Assembly: GCA_945861775.1 (NCBI GenBank)
Contig: CAMAVT010000003.1
Coordinates: forward strand, 1-42,159
Source: Bifidobacterium breve
Lineage (GTDB): Bacteria; Actinomycetota; Actinomycetes; S36-B12
Direction: 5' to 3'
DNA: 42,159 nucleotides
Below, in pieces: positions 9,949-20,404 of this stretch. The notes beneath the pieces were generated by a model. It saw nothing but the letters and a program-made list of their open reading frames with translations, ran no database searches and was not told the DNA's origin. The stretch's first letter is position 1; each line of letters starts with the position of its first letter. The translations under genes and the position numbers were made by a program.

Positions 9949-11739
9949 TCAAACTTTAGTGAGACGCACGTCGCGTACGTGATTGCGGGCTGCCATTGCG
10001 CCAGAATCATCAACGGCTAAATGTGCCTTTAGTTCAGCAGCAACCCGATCCTGGTAATGCGTGAGTTCTGCCTCGGTTCGCTCCTGACTCCAGCCAAGTT
10101 CAGCACCCATGATTTGAGCCACCTCTTCGGCTGCTTCCAAGCCTTGATCGGGTGTTTCAATTGAGAGGTGGGTTCGCCGGGTCAAAATGTCGTCGATGTG
10201 CAGTGCGCCTTCATGGGTCACCGCATATAAAGCCTCGACCCGCAGGTAGCCCGCTCCACCTGCTATCGGCTGGGCAAGTTCAGGACGGTACTTCAAGATC
10301 GAAATAAGGTCACCCACCATCGATCCGTAACGGCCGAGTAGGTGTTCGATTCCTTTGGTGTTGAGCCCAAAGTTTTTTCCCGTTGCCCTCAACTCGGTTT
10401 GGACTTGATCAAAGTTCGTCGCGCCTATTAGCAAAATGTCTTCTGTTTCGGATTGGGGAACGCCTTGAAGCAGGCCGCGACTTTCGAGGTCAACGACTGC
10501 GGCATTGACTGCGTCTTCGGCCATAATCCGATAAGTGGTGTATTTGCCACCCGCAATTGTGGTGAAACCAGGAACGCTCGTTTCAACTGCATGCTCCCGG
10601 CTCAGGTCACTGGTCGCACCCTCTTTGCCCTTGATCAGCGGACGCAGGCCGGCATAGACGCCATCGATATCGTCGACAGTGAGTCCAACATTAAGAACGC
10701 GGTTAACATTTCGTAGAAGGTACTCAATGTCGGTGGCGCTTGCGGCCGGGTGATCCAGTCCTAGCTCCCAAGGAGTGTCAGTTGTTCCAATAAGCCAATG
10801 AGCTCCCCATGTGCGAATAAACAACACGCTGTCTTCGGCTCTGACGAATACCGAGACTTCCGAATCAATCCGGTCACGTGGAACCAAGATGTGAACACCT
10901 TTTGAGGCTTGCACGGAGAAGTCTGAGTTACCACCAGCCATTTTTTGAAGTGAGTCGGTCCACACTCCGGTTGCGTTGATGACCGTCTTAGCCGAGATGT
11001 GAAATTCACTTCCGTTTTCTAGATCCTTCACATCAGCGCCGGTGACGGCTCCCGTTTGGTCATGGGAGATGCCAATAACTTTGAGTGCTGTTGCTGCCAC
11101 GGCGCCGTATGCGGCGGCCGTGCGGACTAGTTCCAGCGTGTGGCGCGAGTCGTCCACTTGGGCATCAAAAAACGAAATACCTCCGACCAAACTCTTCTTC
11201 GATAAACCGGGAGCGCGTTCAAGTACTTGCTTGCGACTCAATTGTTTATGACGTGGGACTGCACCTGCTCCACCGATCGTGTCATAGAGAAAAAGCCCTG
11301 CGCCCATGTACGCGCGCTCCCAAATACGATGTTCGATTGGGTAAATGAATTCAATTGGGCGGACGAGGTGTGGGCATAATTTCTCCAGCATGAGACTGCG
11401 CTCATTTAATGCCTCGCGGACCAAACCAAAGTTGAACTGCTCAAGGTAGCGCAGCCCGCCGTGGAAAAGCTTGCCCGAACGACTCGAAGTTCCTGCTGCC
11501 CAATCTCGCATTTCAATCAGTGCGACACTTAAACCGCGGGAAGCTGCATCAAGAGCGCACCCGGCTCCGGTAACGCCACCACCGATCACCAACACGTCAA
11601 ATTCTTGGTCGGCTAACGCCGCCAAAGCGCCTTCGCGCTGGCTAGGGCCAAGGATCGAATTCACTAATTCCACCTGCGCATCCTCGCAGGTCACCGATAG
11701 CGCTCCCCTCCTATGTACACGAGTGAGCAGGTTGAGCAA
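9949..11739 (-). CDS. glpD: Aerobic glycerol-3-phosphate dehydrogenase (GlpD-like); true start probably internal to the ORF
   Basis: VIGGGVTGAGCALDAASRGLSVALIE, GTSSRSGKLFHGGLRYLEQ, GVWTDS, AGGKYTTYR motifs. Confidence 0.92.
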   Translation of the reverse strand: MLNLLTRVHRRGALSVTCEDAQVELVNSILGPSQREGALAALADQEFDVLVIGGGVTGAGCALDAASRGLSVALIEMRDWAAGTSSRSGKLFHGGLRYLEQFNFGLVREALNERSLMLEKLCPHLVRPIEFIYPIEHRIWERAYMGAGLFLYDTIGGAGAVPRHKQLSRKQVLERAPGLSKKSLVGGISFFDAQVDDSRHTLELVRTAAAYGAVAATALKVIGISHDQTGAVTGADVKDLENGSEFHISAKTVINATGVWTDSLQKMAGGNSDFSVQASKGVHILVPRDRIDSEVSVFVRAEDSVLFIRTWGAHWLIGTTDTPWELGLDHPAASATDIEYLLRNVNRVLNVGLTVDDIDGVYAGLRPLIKGKEGATSDLSREHAVETSVPGFTTIAGGKYTTYRIMAEDAVNAAVVDLESRGLLQGVPQSETEDILLIGATNFDQVQTELRATGKNFGLNTKGIEHLLGRYGSMVGDLISILKYRPELAQPIAGGAGYLRVEALYAVTHEGALHIDDILTRRTHLSIETPDQGLEAAEEVAQIMGAELGWSQERTEAELTHYQDRVAAELKAHLAVDDSGAMAARNHVRDVRLTKV

Positions 11740-11768
11740 CGATCAGTGATCCGACTTAGAGTGGGATA

Positions 11769-14294
11769 GTGATCTTTGCCCGGCGCCTGCTCGTAATCGG
11801 CTCTGCGCTCGTTCTTTCTGGAGTGGTCTGCGGATTGGTCATTCCGCCAGCCGCCCAGGCCGCGGGCGAACCCGAAGCGCTGAGAATTGCCGGTGGGCCC
11901 ACTTCGGCATTAGACCAAACCCCCGTTGAGCTCGACGCGGATCTATATCTGCCCGAGCAGCTTCCAGCGCCAGCCGTTGTTCTGGCCCACGGTTTCGGTG
12001 GAGACAAGGCCGGCAGTGCCGACCAGGCTATAAAACTGGCACAGTCTGGGTTTGTGGTCGTGACCTACTCGGCCCGCGGCTTCGGGGACTCGACCGGACT
12101 AATCTCAATGAATTCGCCCGACTTCGAAGTCGCCGACGCTTCCCGGATAATCGACTTTTTGGCCCAACGAAGTGAAGTTACCCAAGACGGTGCCGATGAC
12201 CCGCGCGTTGGGTTTGCCGGTGGGTCCTACGGTGGCGCTCTCGCATTACTTGTTGCCGGCTACGACGATCGGGTAGACGCGCTCGCCTCGGATATTACAT
12301 GGAATGATTTAGAGTCCTCGCTTTTCGGCCAAAGCATTCAAGGTTCAACTCAACTCGGTGTATACAAAAACTTGTGGACCGGTTTCTTTTTCAGTGTGGG
12401 CCTTCGTAATACCGATGGAAAAGTAACGCGCTGTGGAAGATTTAGTCCGCAGTGGTGCAACGCCTACACACAGTCGGCAACAACTGCCCAGGTAACCGAA
12501 ATGAACCGCGCATTGATGCGGGAATCCTCACCCATCAGTATCACTGACAAGATCACCGCACCGTCACTCATAAGTGGTGGGCAGGCTGACTCACTCTTTC
12601 CGCTCGCACAAACAAATGCCAATGCACAACAAATCATGGCAGCGTCTCCACAAACGCCCGTTTCAGTTCTATGGCACGGAATGGGCCACGATGGTGGCAC
12701 AAATGAACGGGACCGACTGGAAACATCGATAATTAATTGGTTCGAGAAGTACCTACAAGAAGCTCCCGAGAACCCAGCCGTAACCGAACCCTTTGAAGTG
12801 ACACTTACTTCGGGCGAAATCTCGATCCAAAACAATCAACCCAAGCCCACCGTTATTGCCGGCGCCAACTACCCGGGACTTTTTGGCAGCGAACAACAGT
12901 CAATACCCGTACTGGGTCCGCCACAACAGATCCTGTCACCCGCAGGTGCAAGCCCAGCCGCAATAAGTTCAATCCCAGGGTTTGGTGGTTCACTAGCCGG
13001 AAACCTTGGCTCACTTCTCTCCAATTCCTTCCCGGGTCAGAGTGCATTTTTCCAGTCGAAACCACTTGAGACTGCCACCGAAATAATTGGTTCTAGTCAA
13101 GTTGAAATCGTTTTCTCATCTGAAGAAACGGTCAACGACGCCGTCTTCTTTTTGAGTCTGCAGGTTGTCGGGGCTAGTGGTCGCGCAAGTTTGCCCCAGG
13201 GACTCGTCGCACCGGTGAGATTCGATTCATTGGGAACCACGCCCCAGGTCGTTACCGTGGATCTCCCCGCTATTGCCCTAACAGCAAACGCGGGTGACTC
13301 ACTCCGCCTAGTTGTGAGCACCACAGACCTGGCCTACCGGATGCCACTTGACGAGCGCCTCTACACCGTTGCAATGACTCAAGGCGCGATTAGTGTTCCA
13401 CTGGTTACAGATTTAACCCCCGTTGGCGGCGCCGATGCAACCTTTGCGTGGCTGCTATTAATTATTCCAGCCCTCGCAATCGCGGGTGTGATTCTGTTTG
13501 TGCTGCGTCCGCGTGAACCAAAGCCAGCGCACGAGAATGCTTACGCCGACTCAATAAATGATCCACCCGTAGTGATTGAAGGTCTCTACAAAACTTATAA
13601 AGGCGGATACCAAGCGGTCAAGGGGGTCAGCTTCGAAGTTCCGCGCGGTGTTGTCTTAGGCCTGCTGGGTCCGAACGGCGCTGGAAAAACCACAACGATG
13701 CGAATGATGATGGGCCTGATCGCTCCCACCCAGGGAGAGATCACCCTGTTTGGACATCCAGTATTTTTTGGCTCCCCCGTTCTTTCGCGGGTGGGTGCAC
13801 TCGTGGAGGGCGCTGGATTCCTGCCGCACCTCAGTGGACGTGAAAACCTGGAAATTTACTGGAAAGCATCTGGTCGAGTTGGCGAACCCTACTTCGACGA
13901 AGTTCTGGAAATTGCGGATCTCGGCACGGCAATTGACCGCAAGGTAAAGGCATATAGCCAGGGCATGCGCCAACGATTGGGAATCGCCCAAGCGATGTTG
14001 GGAAAACCCGATCTGCTTGTGCTCGATGAACCAACCAACGGTCTTGATCCACCCCAGATTAAATCGATGCGAGAGGTCATGAAGAGTTACGCCGACACTG
14101 GTCGCACGGTTATTGTTTCTAGTCACATGCTCAGCGAGGTTGAACAAACATGTTCGCACGTCGTGGTCATGCATCGAGGTCAACTCATTGCAACAGGCAA
14201 GGTCGCTGATCTACTCGCCGGTCGCACGGGTGGCCGACTGGAAGATGTCTTCCTTGACATGATCGGCGAGGACTTGACGGTGGGTCAATCATGA
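11769..14294 (+). CDS. Fusion: exported alpha/beta hydrolase (S15/S9-like) - TM helix - ABC transporter ATPase
   Basis: N-terminal signal; nucleophile GGSYGG, Asp (GGQADSLFP), His (GMGHDG); TM FAWLLLIIPALAIAGVILFVL; Walker A GPNGAGKTT, signature YSQGMRQR, Walker B LLVLDEPTNGLDPP. Confidence 0.9.
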   Translation: MIFARRLLVIGSALVLSGVVCGLVIPPAAQAAGEPEALRIAGGPTSALDQTPVELDADLYLPEQLPAPAVVLAHGFGGDKAGSADQAIKLAQSGFVVVTYSARGFGDSTGLISMNSPDFEVADASRIIDFLAQRSEVTQDGADDPRVGFAGGSYGGALALLVAGYDDRVDALASDITWNDLESSLFGQSIQGSTQLGVYKNLWTGFFFSVGLRNTDGKVTRCGRFSPQWCNAYTQSATTAQVTEMNRALMRESSPISITDKITAPSLISGGQADSLFPLAQTNANAQQIMAASPQTPVSVLWHGMGHDGGTNERDRLETSIINWFEKYLQEAPENPAVTEPFEVTLTSGEISIQNNQPKPTVIAGANYPGLFGSEQQSIPVLGPPQQILSPAGASPAAISSIPGFGGSLAGNLGSLLSNSFPGQSAFFQSKPLETATEIIGSSQVEIVFSSEETVNDAVFFLSLQVVGASGRASLPQGLVAPVRFDSLGTTPQVVTVDLPAIALTANAGDSLRLVVSTTDLAYRMPLDERLYTVAMTQGAISVPLVTDLTPVGGADATFAWLLLIIPALAIAGVILFVLRPREPKPAHENAYADSINDPPVVIEGLYKTYKGGYQAVKGVSFEVPRGVVLGLLGPNGAGKTTTMRMMMGLIAPTQGEITLFGHPVFFGSPVLSRVGALVEGAGFLPHLSGRENLEIYWKASGRVGEPYFDEVLEIADLGTAIDRKVKAYSQGMRQRLGIAQAMLGKPDLLVLDEPTNGLDPPQIKSMREVMKSYADTGRTVIVSSHMLSEVEQTCSHVVVMHRGQLIATGKVADLLAGRTGGRLEDVFLDMIGEDLTVGQS

Positions 14295-15136
14295 AAACTA
14301 AGAAAGCACTTCCTTTCCGGGTCGAATTGATTCGGCAACTCAAGCGCAAGCGCACCCTAATTGCGTTAATTCTCCTGATCGCACTTCCCCTGATCGTGGT
14401 AACGGCCGTCAAGTTTGGCCCCTCCTCTGACAGCAACAATGGTGGTGGCGGATTCGGCGACGGTGACCTTGACCTGGTGGGCTTAGCCACCTCCGGTGGA
14501 TGGAACTTCGCACTGACCATGATGTTTTTTGCATCCGGCTTCCTGCTTCTCATCCTTGTCGCAATGTTCGCGGGTGACACTGTTGCAAGTGAAGCTTCCT
14601 GGTCAACCTTGCGCTATCTCCTGATCGCTCCAGTTCCTCGCAGGCGATTACTGACCATCAAGTTAGCTGTGGCATTGTTGTTGTCGTTTGTTTCGATTGT
14701 GGTGTTGGTTGGATTTTCCTATCTTGTGGGACTAGTCGCTTTTGGCAGCGGAAATCTTGCCACTCCAACAGCCGGTGTTTTCAGCAATTCTGAGGCGCTA
14801 TGGCGAATGTCGATTATTTCGGTGTACATCTTTATTACCCTTTTGTTCGCTGCAGGCATTGCGTTCCTTTTGAGTGTCCTGACAGACGTTCCACTGGGAG
14901 CGGTGGGTGGTGCTGTTGTCATCGTTATCGTGTGCAATATTCTCGATGCAATTGATGCACTCGGGGACCTCAGACAATGGCTTCCCACCGATTACGGTTC
15001 CGCTTGGATTGGCGCCCTCAACCGTGAAATTGACTGGACCGGCATGTCCCGTGGCGTTGCCTACTCCGTGGTGAGCTTCATTATTTTTATCACGATTGCC
15101 TACTGGCGTTTTGATCGCAAGGACATCACTTCCTAA
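14291..15136 (+). CDS. ABC-2 type transporter permease
   Basis: Multiple TM segments, TVASEASWSTLRYLLIAPVPRRRLLTIKL; 4-bp overlap with the ATPase fusion. Confidence 0.88.
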   Translation: MKTKKALPFRVELIRQLKRKRTLIALILLIALPLIVVTAVKFGPSSDSNNGGGGFGDGDLDLVGLATSGGWNFALTMMFFASGFLLLILVAMFAGDTVASEASWSTLRYLLIAPVPRRRLLTIKLAVALLLSFVSIVVLVGFSYLVGLVAFGSGNLATPTAGVFSNSEALWRMSIISVYIFITLLFAAGIAFLLSVLTDVPLGAVGGAVVIVIVCNILDAIDALGDLRQWLPTDYGSAWIGALNREIDWTGMSRGVAYSVVSFIIFITIAYWRFDRKDITS

Positions 15137-15162
15137 GATAAAATACGTAAAAAGGAGAAGAA

Positions 15163-15357
15163 ATGATTTCAATCAATATTGATATGGACTCTTGCCAGAA
15201 CTACGGGCAGTGCGTATTTGAAGCTGAGGACATTTTTCAACTCGATGACGCCGGAAACATCCAATACACCAAGGAAGTCCCCGACGACCGTCTCGAAGAC
15301 GTTGAGAGCGCCGTTGACGTTTGCCCTATGCAGGCAATCAGCTTCACGACCACTTAA
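15163..15357 (+). CDS. 3Fe-4S type ferredoxin
   Basis: CQNYGQC (CX5C) and distal VCPMQAI; strong SD aaggagaagaaATG. Confidence 0.88.
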   Translation: MISINIDMDSCQNYGQCVFEAEDIFQLDDAGNIQYTKEVPDDRLEDVESAVDVCPMQAISFTTT

Positions 15358-15382
15358 GGCTCGGGGCTTCACGCACATCCAA

Positions 15383-15414
15383 CACCCTATATTTAGAGCA
15401 CCCTATATTTAGTG
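15383..15414 (+). repeat. Two tandem 16-bp copies CACCCTATATTTAGaG/tG
   Basis: CACCCTATATTTAGAG followed directly by CACCCTATATTTAGTG, 30 bp before the next start codon. Confidence 0.8.
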
Positions 15415-15443
15415 GTTGAAAGCTAATTGGTTAAGGAGAAACA

Positions 15444-16394
15444 ATGCCCGTTGATTCTCCATTACCAACGGCATTGAGGGGACTCCGGCCCGAAGCCGTT
15501 GATCTGCTCGTGCAGGCGAACAAATGTGCTCAAAGCGTCGTTGATCCCTACCTGCTGGCGCTCCTTCGGCTACGAATCGATTCGCTGATCGGCGATGGAG
15601 CTTTGACACAGGATCCATTTCCTGAAGGTGGCAGTGATCTCACTGCCAGACAGAGCGTCGCGCTTTCATTCGCCGAACAGTTCATTATTGATGTGAGTGG
15701 AATAAACGAAACCGACCGCGAATCTCTTGCCGAGTACTTTCCGGGTGAAGAAATGCGTGAGTTCATCACCGCTCTGTATATCCTCGAATGCACATATCGA
15801 TTAACACTCGTTGCGCGCGAGCTGCTCACTGATGAATCAGTGCCGGCTGACACTATTGACTTCGAAATAATGGCACCGAACTCCAATGAACAGCCGAACA
15901 TTCGCCGCTCGCTCAAGGATTACCAGGATGCCGTTGTGCGCGGGACAGATCTGGACCCGATAACCACCGAACTTGTCCGGCTCCGATGCGCGCGAACCCA
16001 CAATTGCCGGATCTGCCAAACACTCCGTCTTTCCGATGCACGCGCGGCGGGAGCAAGTGACACGATGACCGAAAAAGTGGACTTCTATGAGCTGAGCAAT
16101 CTTGATGAAAATTACAAAATTGCATTACGGATCACAGATGCCTTTATATCTCGACCTGACACTCTCTCTGCGGAAACGATAGTTGCGGCCCGCACCAACT
16201 ATTCACCCGCTCAACTCGCAGAAATGTGTCTTGACATAACTAAATGGAGCACTCAGAAGATCCACGTCGCGTTGGGAACTGACGGAGCAGACGCGGTTCC
16301 CAAAAATGAACAGGGCCTGAGCTTTTTCGGATTCGACGACCTTGGCCAAGTTACCGGTTATTCACCGACACCGACGGGGAAGGATGCACCATGA
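15444..16394 (+). CDS. Carboxymuconolactone decarboxylase/AhpD-like protein
   Basis: LTTELVRLRCARTHNCRICQTLRLSDARAAG motif (CxxC) and a weaker first repeat. Confidence 0.78.
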   Translation: MPVDSPLPTALRGLRPEAVDLLVQANKCAQSVVDPYLLALLRLRIDSLIGDGALTQDPFPEGGSDLTARQSVALSFAEQFIIDVSGINETDRESLAEYFPGEEMREFITALYILECTYRLTLVARELLTDESVPADTIDFEIMAPNSNEQPNIRRSLKDYQDAVVRGTDLDPITTELVRLRCARTHNCRICQTLRLSDARAAGASDTMTEKVDFYELSNLDENYKIALRITDAFISRPDTLSAETIVAARTNYSPAQLAEMCLDITKWSTQKIHVALGTDGADAVPKNEQGLSFFGFDDLGQVTGYSPTPTGKDAP

Positions 16395-17146
16395 CACTCC
16401 CGAACACTGCGGTTATCACCGGAGGTGGGACCGGTATCGGCGCGGCCGTTGCCCACACCCTTGCTGCGTCATGCTCCGTGATAGTTCTCGTTGGTCGCCG
16501 CCAGGATCGACTTGACGCAATGGCCAGTGAGCTCAAGGCTTCACACCCCGGTGTGACCGTCCATGGGCGAAGCGTGGATCTCACGGATATTGATTCCGTG
16601 ACCGCATTTATCGAGTGGGCGCACCAAGAATTGCCTCAGGTTAACGTCGTGGTGAATAACGCCGGTGCGGCTCAACCACAGATTGAGAAGGGGCTCACCT
16701 CCGTGGCCTCGGCCTGGGAGGCCACCTGGCGCGCCAACACATTGAGCTCGGTTCTGGTCACCGAGGGCCTGAAAGACCTTCTTGCCCGGCCCGGTGGTCG
16801 CATCATCATGATCGGGTCATTTGCGGCTGAACTCGGTACCGGCAGCCCGGCCTACGCCTCAGCCAAAGGAGCGCTTCAGGCTTATGCAATCTCATTGATG
16901 CGCGAACTTGGCTCCCAAGGCATCACCGCGAACGTAGTGGCTCCTGGGTTCACCGACGGAACCGAACTGTTGGCAGGTCGTATTTCTCCCGAACGAAGGG
17001 AGCGACTTCTTACGAGCATCTCTGCACGCCGACCAGGCACCCCCGAAGAAATTGCCAGCCTTGTTGGTTATCTGGCATCACCGCTGGCCGGATTCATCAA
17101 TGGTGAGCTCATTACGGCTAATGGCGGAACCTACCTGTCGGGTTAA
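16391..17146 (+). CDS. SDR family oxidoreductase
   Basis: ITGGGTGIGAA, NNAGAA, SPAYASAKGALQAY, GELITANGG. Confidence 0.93.
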   Translation: MTLPNTAVITGGGTGIGAAVAHTLAASCSVIVLVGRRQDRLDAMASELKASHPGVTVHGRSVDLTDIDSVTAFIEWAHQELPQVNVVVNNAGAAQPQIEKGLTSVASAWEATWRANTLSSVLVTEGLKDLLARPGGRIIMIGSFAAELGTGSPAYASAKGALQAYAISLMRELGSQGITANVVAPGFTDGTELLAGRISPERRERLLTSISARRPGTPEEIASLVGYLASPLAGFINGELITANGGTYLSG

Positions 17147-17206
17147 ATGATTTCCATGATTGACTAAACTGCGACGCGTTAGCGACCCGACAACACCAGG
17201 AGTGGC

Positions 17207-17632
17207 ATGAGTGCTTTTGACGAAACAGATCTCGCTCGTATCGAAGTGGCTAAAGCCTTATTTGCAGCTTGGTCAAGTGGCGACCTCGATGCTCCACGTG
17301 CCTACCTCACCGACACTCCGGTGCTATGGGACAGCATCGGTGGACTCAAAGAAGGCTGGGACGCCATTCGCGAGTATTTCGGCCATGGTCTCAAGCGCTA
17401 CCCTGACCTGAGCCTTGTTCCAACAGGTGAGTTCTGGTCACGCCCGGACGGACTCGCAATGCAATGGACATTGAGTGCCACTGTTATCGATGAAAGCCTC
17501 GGCGCTGAACATTTCGGCAAGAAGTGGTCAGCACCTGGTTTGTCATTCCTCGTGTTCGATGGTCTCAAAGTTGCTTCCGAGTATGACTATCACGACAACG
17601 GCGCACGTCAGCGTTCACTCGAATCTAGCTGA
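17207..17632 (+). CDS. NTF2/SnoaL-like family protein
   Basis: 141 aa alpha+beta cone pattern; AKALFAAWSSGDLDAPRAYLTDTPVLWD..GGLKEGWDAIREYF. Confidence 0.78.
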   Translation: MSAFDETDLARIEVAKALFAAWSSGDLDAPRAYLTDTPVLWDSIGGLKEGWDAIREYFGHGLKRYPDLSLVPTGEFWSRPDGLAMQWTLSATVIDESLGAEHFGKKWSAPGLSFLVFDGLKVASEYDYHDNGARQRSLESS

Positions 17633-17637
17633 GTGCG

Positions 17638-18207
17638 TTATTGACTGGCAAGGGTCCAGCGTTCCAGCAATCGTGAGTGCAGCTCTTCGACCTGTCGAGG
17701 TGTAATGCGATTTTGTGTCACGACGCGTCGGTAGAGAAACGGTGCGACAAGGTCCTCAACACACTGCGCAATATCAAGTCGAGCATCAATTAAACCTTCC
17801 TTTTGCGCGCCACGAATGATGGAAGCAGCGCGCGAACGAGTTTGTGAAAATGCTCGGCGGTGCACTTCAGCAAAGGCGTCGTCGCGCCAAGAGCCTTCAA
17901 TTAAAGCCACCAGCATCGCGGTATAGGTCGGGTCATTAAGTCGACGCGCGTAGTCGACAAGATAGTCGTGCAATCCCGTGCTTGGGTCTGCACCAAGGTT
18001 GAGTGGTTCTTGGTGCATCAACTCATCAAATGCCTCGCAGGCTAGTGCGGCCAAATCGGGCCAGTTGCGGTAGATCGTGCTTCGAGCGATACCCGATTCG
18101 GCAGCAATCCGATCGACAGTCAAACCAACTAGTCCTTCTGAAACCAAGACCTGGCTGACAGCTTGGTACACAATTGCTCGCGTACGCTCAAATCGTGCAT
18201 CGGTCAT
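17638..18207 (-). CDS. TetR/AcrR family transcriptional regulator
   Basis: GLTVDRIAAESGIARSTIYRNWPDLAALACEAFDEL HTH. Confidence 0.93.
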   Translation of the reverse strand: MTDARFERTRAIVYQAVSQVLVSEGLVGLTVDRIAAESGIARSTIYRNWPDLAALACEAFDELMHQEPLNLGADPSTGLHDYLVDYARRLNDPTYTAMLVALIEGSWRDDAFAEVHRRAFSQTRSRAASIIRGAQKEGLIDARLDIAQCVEDLVAPFLYRRVVTQNRITPRQVEELHSRLLERWTLASQ

Positions 18208-19403
18208 GCGCAGGTAATCTCCGTCAGCTGCGAAAGAAATCGCAGGTGTACAGCTACCCCAATTGATAAATGATCCGTTGATCGACGCGGTCCTTGCTCA
18301 AACACCGATCGCGCACTCAAGTTCACACATGCACCTCGATAGTGATTGAACGCCAACCACTGCTCCCACTGTTGCGCTGTGTATTCAATTCCGGCAACTT
18401 TTGCCAAGCGGGCTTTCCATGAGTCTGCATCCATGATTCGTCGCCCTCTAATGAGTGCAAGATAAGCCCAATCTTCTGCCGCATCTCCAACGTGGGCAAA
18501 CTCCCAGTCGATTGTGGTTAACCCTCGCTCAGGATCAAATAATGCATTGCCGGGACCAGCATCACCGTGCACAATTACTGAAGGACCCGTGGGTTTCAAG
18601 TGCTCATGCAGCCACTCTGCTCCATGTTCAATCAACGGGGACTCAGGGGCGTACTTGCGGTACATGGTTCGCCAGTACTCAATGTTGTCGTGGACAACGC
18701 TCTCCGCACTTCGATTCGATGCATCGAGTACGCCAACGGTGACCTGGTGTAGTTCGGCAACGGAAGCAATGATGTCGTCAAGACCTTGGTCATCAAGTCG
18801 TACAACACCAGGAACCGCCTCCATGATGAAAAACGGTTGGCCTAAAACAACTCCACTTTCTTCGACCGCAAGGACTTCAGGAACGGCATGGCCAACCGCA
18901 TGGAGAGCATGCATTGCTTTCACCTCGGTGACGGTGTCGGTGCCAAACATCCCACCTTGTTCGATTCTCACGATAACGGATTTTGGGACACCGTCGATGA
19001 TCAGATTTACCCGCCACATGTGGCGCGAGAATCCGCCACCGATCACTTCTGCGTCCACGACGCTCACTTCTGCACCCCTTTGTTGGGCAAACCATGCAGC
19101 TACCGCACCAACTTCGGCCGGTGGGACAGGTACTACCGAATGTACGATGCTGGTGTCATGGCTGGTAAATGCACCCATCAAGGGTGCCGCTTCAACAACG
19201 TCACTTGCTAGCCATTCGTTAAGTTCTGTCACCGAAACTGCTTCAGAAGCAAGCCGCAATCGTCGCGATGGCCAAGGATCCTGGCCTCGGTTATTCACGT
19301 ATTCGGCGACCGCTGCCCACTGTGCGGCGGAGCCCAATGTGGAGTCTGATTCGCCATCTGTGATTGCCTGTCGAATGAGTGCTTCGTCGATCCAGTCCTG
19401 CAT
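18204..19403 (-). CDS. Phosphotransferase family protein (APH-like kinase)
   Basis: SVIVHGDAGPGNALFD and LTTIDWEFAHVGDAAEDWAYL catalytic motifs; 4-bp overlap with TetR. Confidence 0.9.
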   Translation of the reverse strand: MQDWIDEALIRQAITDGESDSTLGSAAQWAAVAEYVNNRGQDPWPSRRLRLASEAVSVTELNEWLASDVVEAAPLMGAFTSHDTSIVHSVVPVPPAEVGAVAAWFAQQRGAEVSVVDAEVIGGGFSRHMWRVNLIIDGVPKSVIVRIEQGGMFGTDTVTEVKAMHALHAVGHAVPEVLAVEESGVVLGQPFFIMEAVPGVVRLDDQGLDDIIASVAELHQVTVGVLDASNRSAESVVHDNIEYWRTMYRKYAPESPLIEHGAEWLHEHLKPTGPSVIVHGDAGPGNALFDPERGLTTIDWEFAHVGDAAEDWAYLALIRGRRIMDADSWKARLAKVAGIEYTAQQWEQWLAFNHYRGACVNLSARSVFEQGPRRSTDHLSIGVAVHLRFLSQLTEITCA

Positions 19404-20404
19404 CAGCGTCCTCGCACCGCATCCGCGATCTTTGCCTCAAGTGCAAAGTCGTAGCCGGCTCCCCACACTGGATCTGAGAGTTGATCCGGTGCGTCAACTA
19501 ACGGTGTTGTGCAGAACCAGTCGTAGGTTTGCATATATCCGTCACGGAATCCGCGCTCTGTTGTGAGGCCGAGTGATGCGGATTTGGCGACCGAAAGAAT
19601 GCCATGGTGCTTCACCCCGAAAAGGTGACCGTAAATGGGTTTTTCTTGGGTGAAGTCGGTCGGGAGAACAACAATGTCGGGTTCAACACCCACGATTTGC
19701 GCGAGGGTTTCGGTGAATGCCCGAGCTGATGCACCTTCACCGGTGATGTTAATGATTTCTCCGCGCACCGCAGGGAGCTCGGCCATCTCTAGCAAATTTC
19801 GGCATAGGTCATCGACGTGACCGTAACTCGTTGTGACCAGGCCTTCATGGGGCAGGAGCACGGGGAGCCCTCGGCGTAGCCGAAGAAACATTGCAGTCTC
19901 CATGTCGTGGATGTTGTTTTCCGGTCCGTAGATCGCGGCCGGTCGCGCAATTGAGCCAGGGAATCCCGTGCTCGCAAAGCGCCCGAGAATGGAACGCTCA
20001 GCATGTGCTTTGAATCCACCGTACGTGGTGATCGGGTCACTCGTTTGCGCCTTAGTTTCGGTCCACGGCATTACGCCGGTGGGTTCGTAGGCCATAATCG
20101 ATGAAACGAAAACATATGCTCCGACACTGCCATCGAGCATGGCGAGAAGTTCCTCGAACTCGCCACCGCCTGCGGCCATAACGAACCCGGAGACATCGAT
20201 CACCGCATCCCATTGGGTGCCGTCTAGGGCTGCTCGCATGGATTCCGTGCTCGTTCGGTCACCCACCAGCCGCTCGACACCGGGAGGCAGGTCACCTGAT
20301 GTCTTTCCACGATTTAAGACCGTGGTCTGATGCCCCTCCCGAATGAGTAAATCCACCATCCGGCGCCCGACAAAGGTGCCACCGCCCAAGACAAGAATTT
20401 TCAT
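19403..20404 (-). CDS. NAD-dependent epimerase/dehydratase family protein
   Basis: MKILVLGGGTFVGRRMVDLLIREGHQTTVLNRG; start codon at 20404. Confidence 0.88.
   Translation of the reverse strand: MKILVLGGGTFVGRRMVDLLIREGHQTTVLNRGKTSGDLPPGVERLVGDRTSTESMRAALDGTQWDAVIDVSGFVMAAGGGEFEELLAMLDGSVGAYVFVSSIMAYEPTGVMPWTETKAQTSDPITTYGGFKAHAERSILGRFASTGFPGSIARPAAIYGPENNIHDMETAMFLRLRRGLPVLLPHEGLVTTSYGHVDDLCRNLLEMAELPAVRGEIINITGEGASARAFTETLAQIVGVEPDIVVLPTDFTQEKPIYGHLFGVKHHGILSVAKSASLGLTTERGFRDGYMQTYDWFCTTPLVDAPDQLSDPVWGAGYDFALEAKIADAVRGR

Noticed and set aside
18514-19566. 350-aa plus-strand ORF
   Set aside because: Antisense to the well-supported APH-like kinase (18204-19403); low-complexity Ser/Thr/Ala-rich composition typical of a shadow frame.
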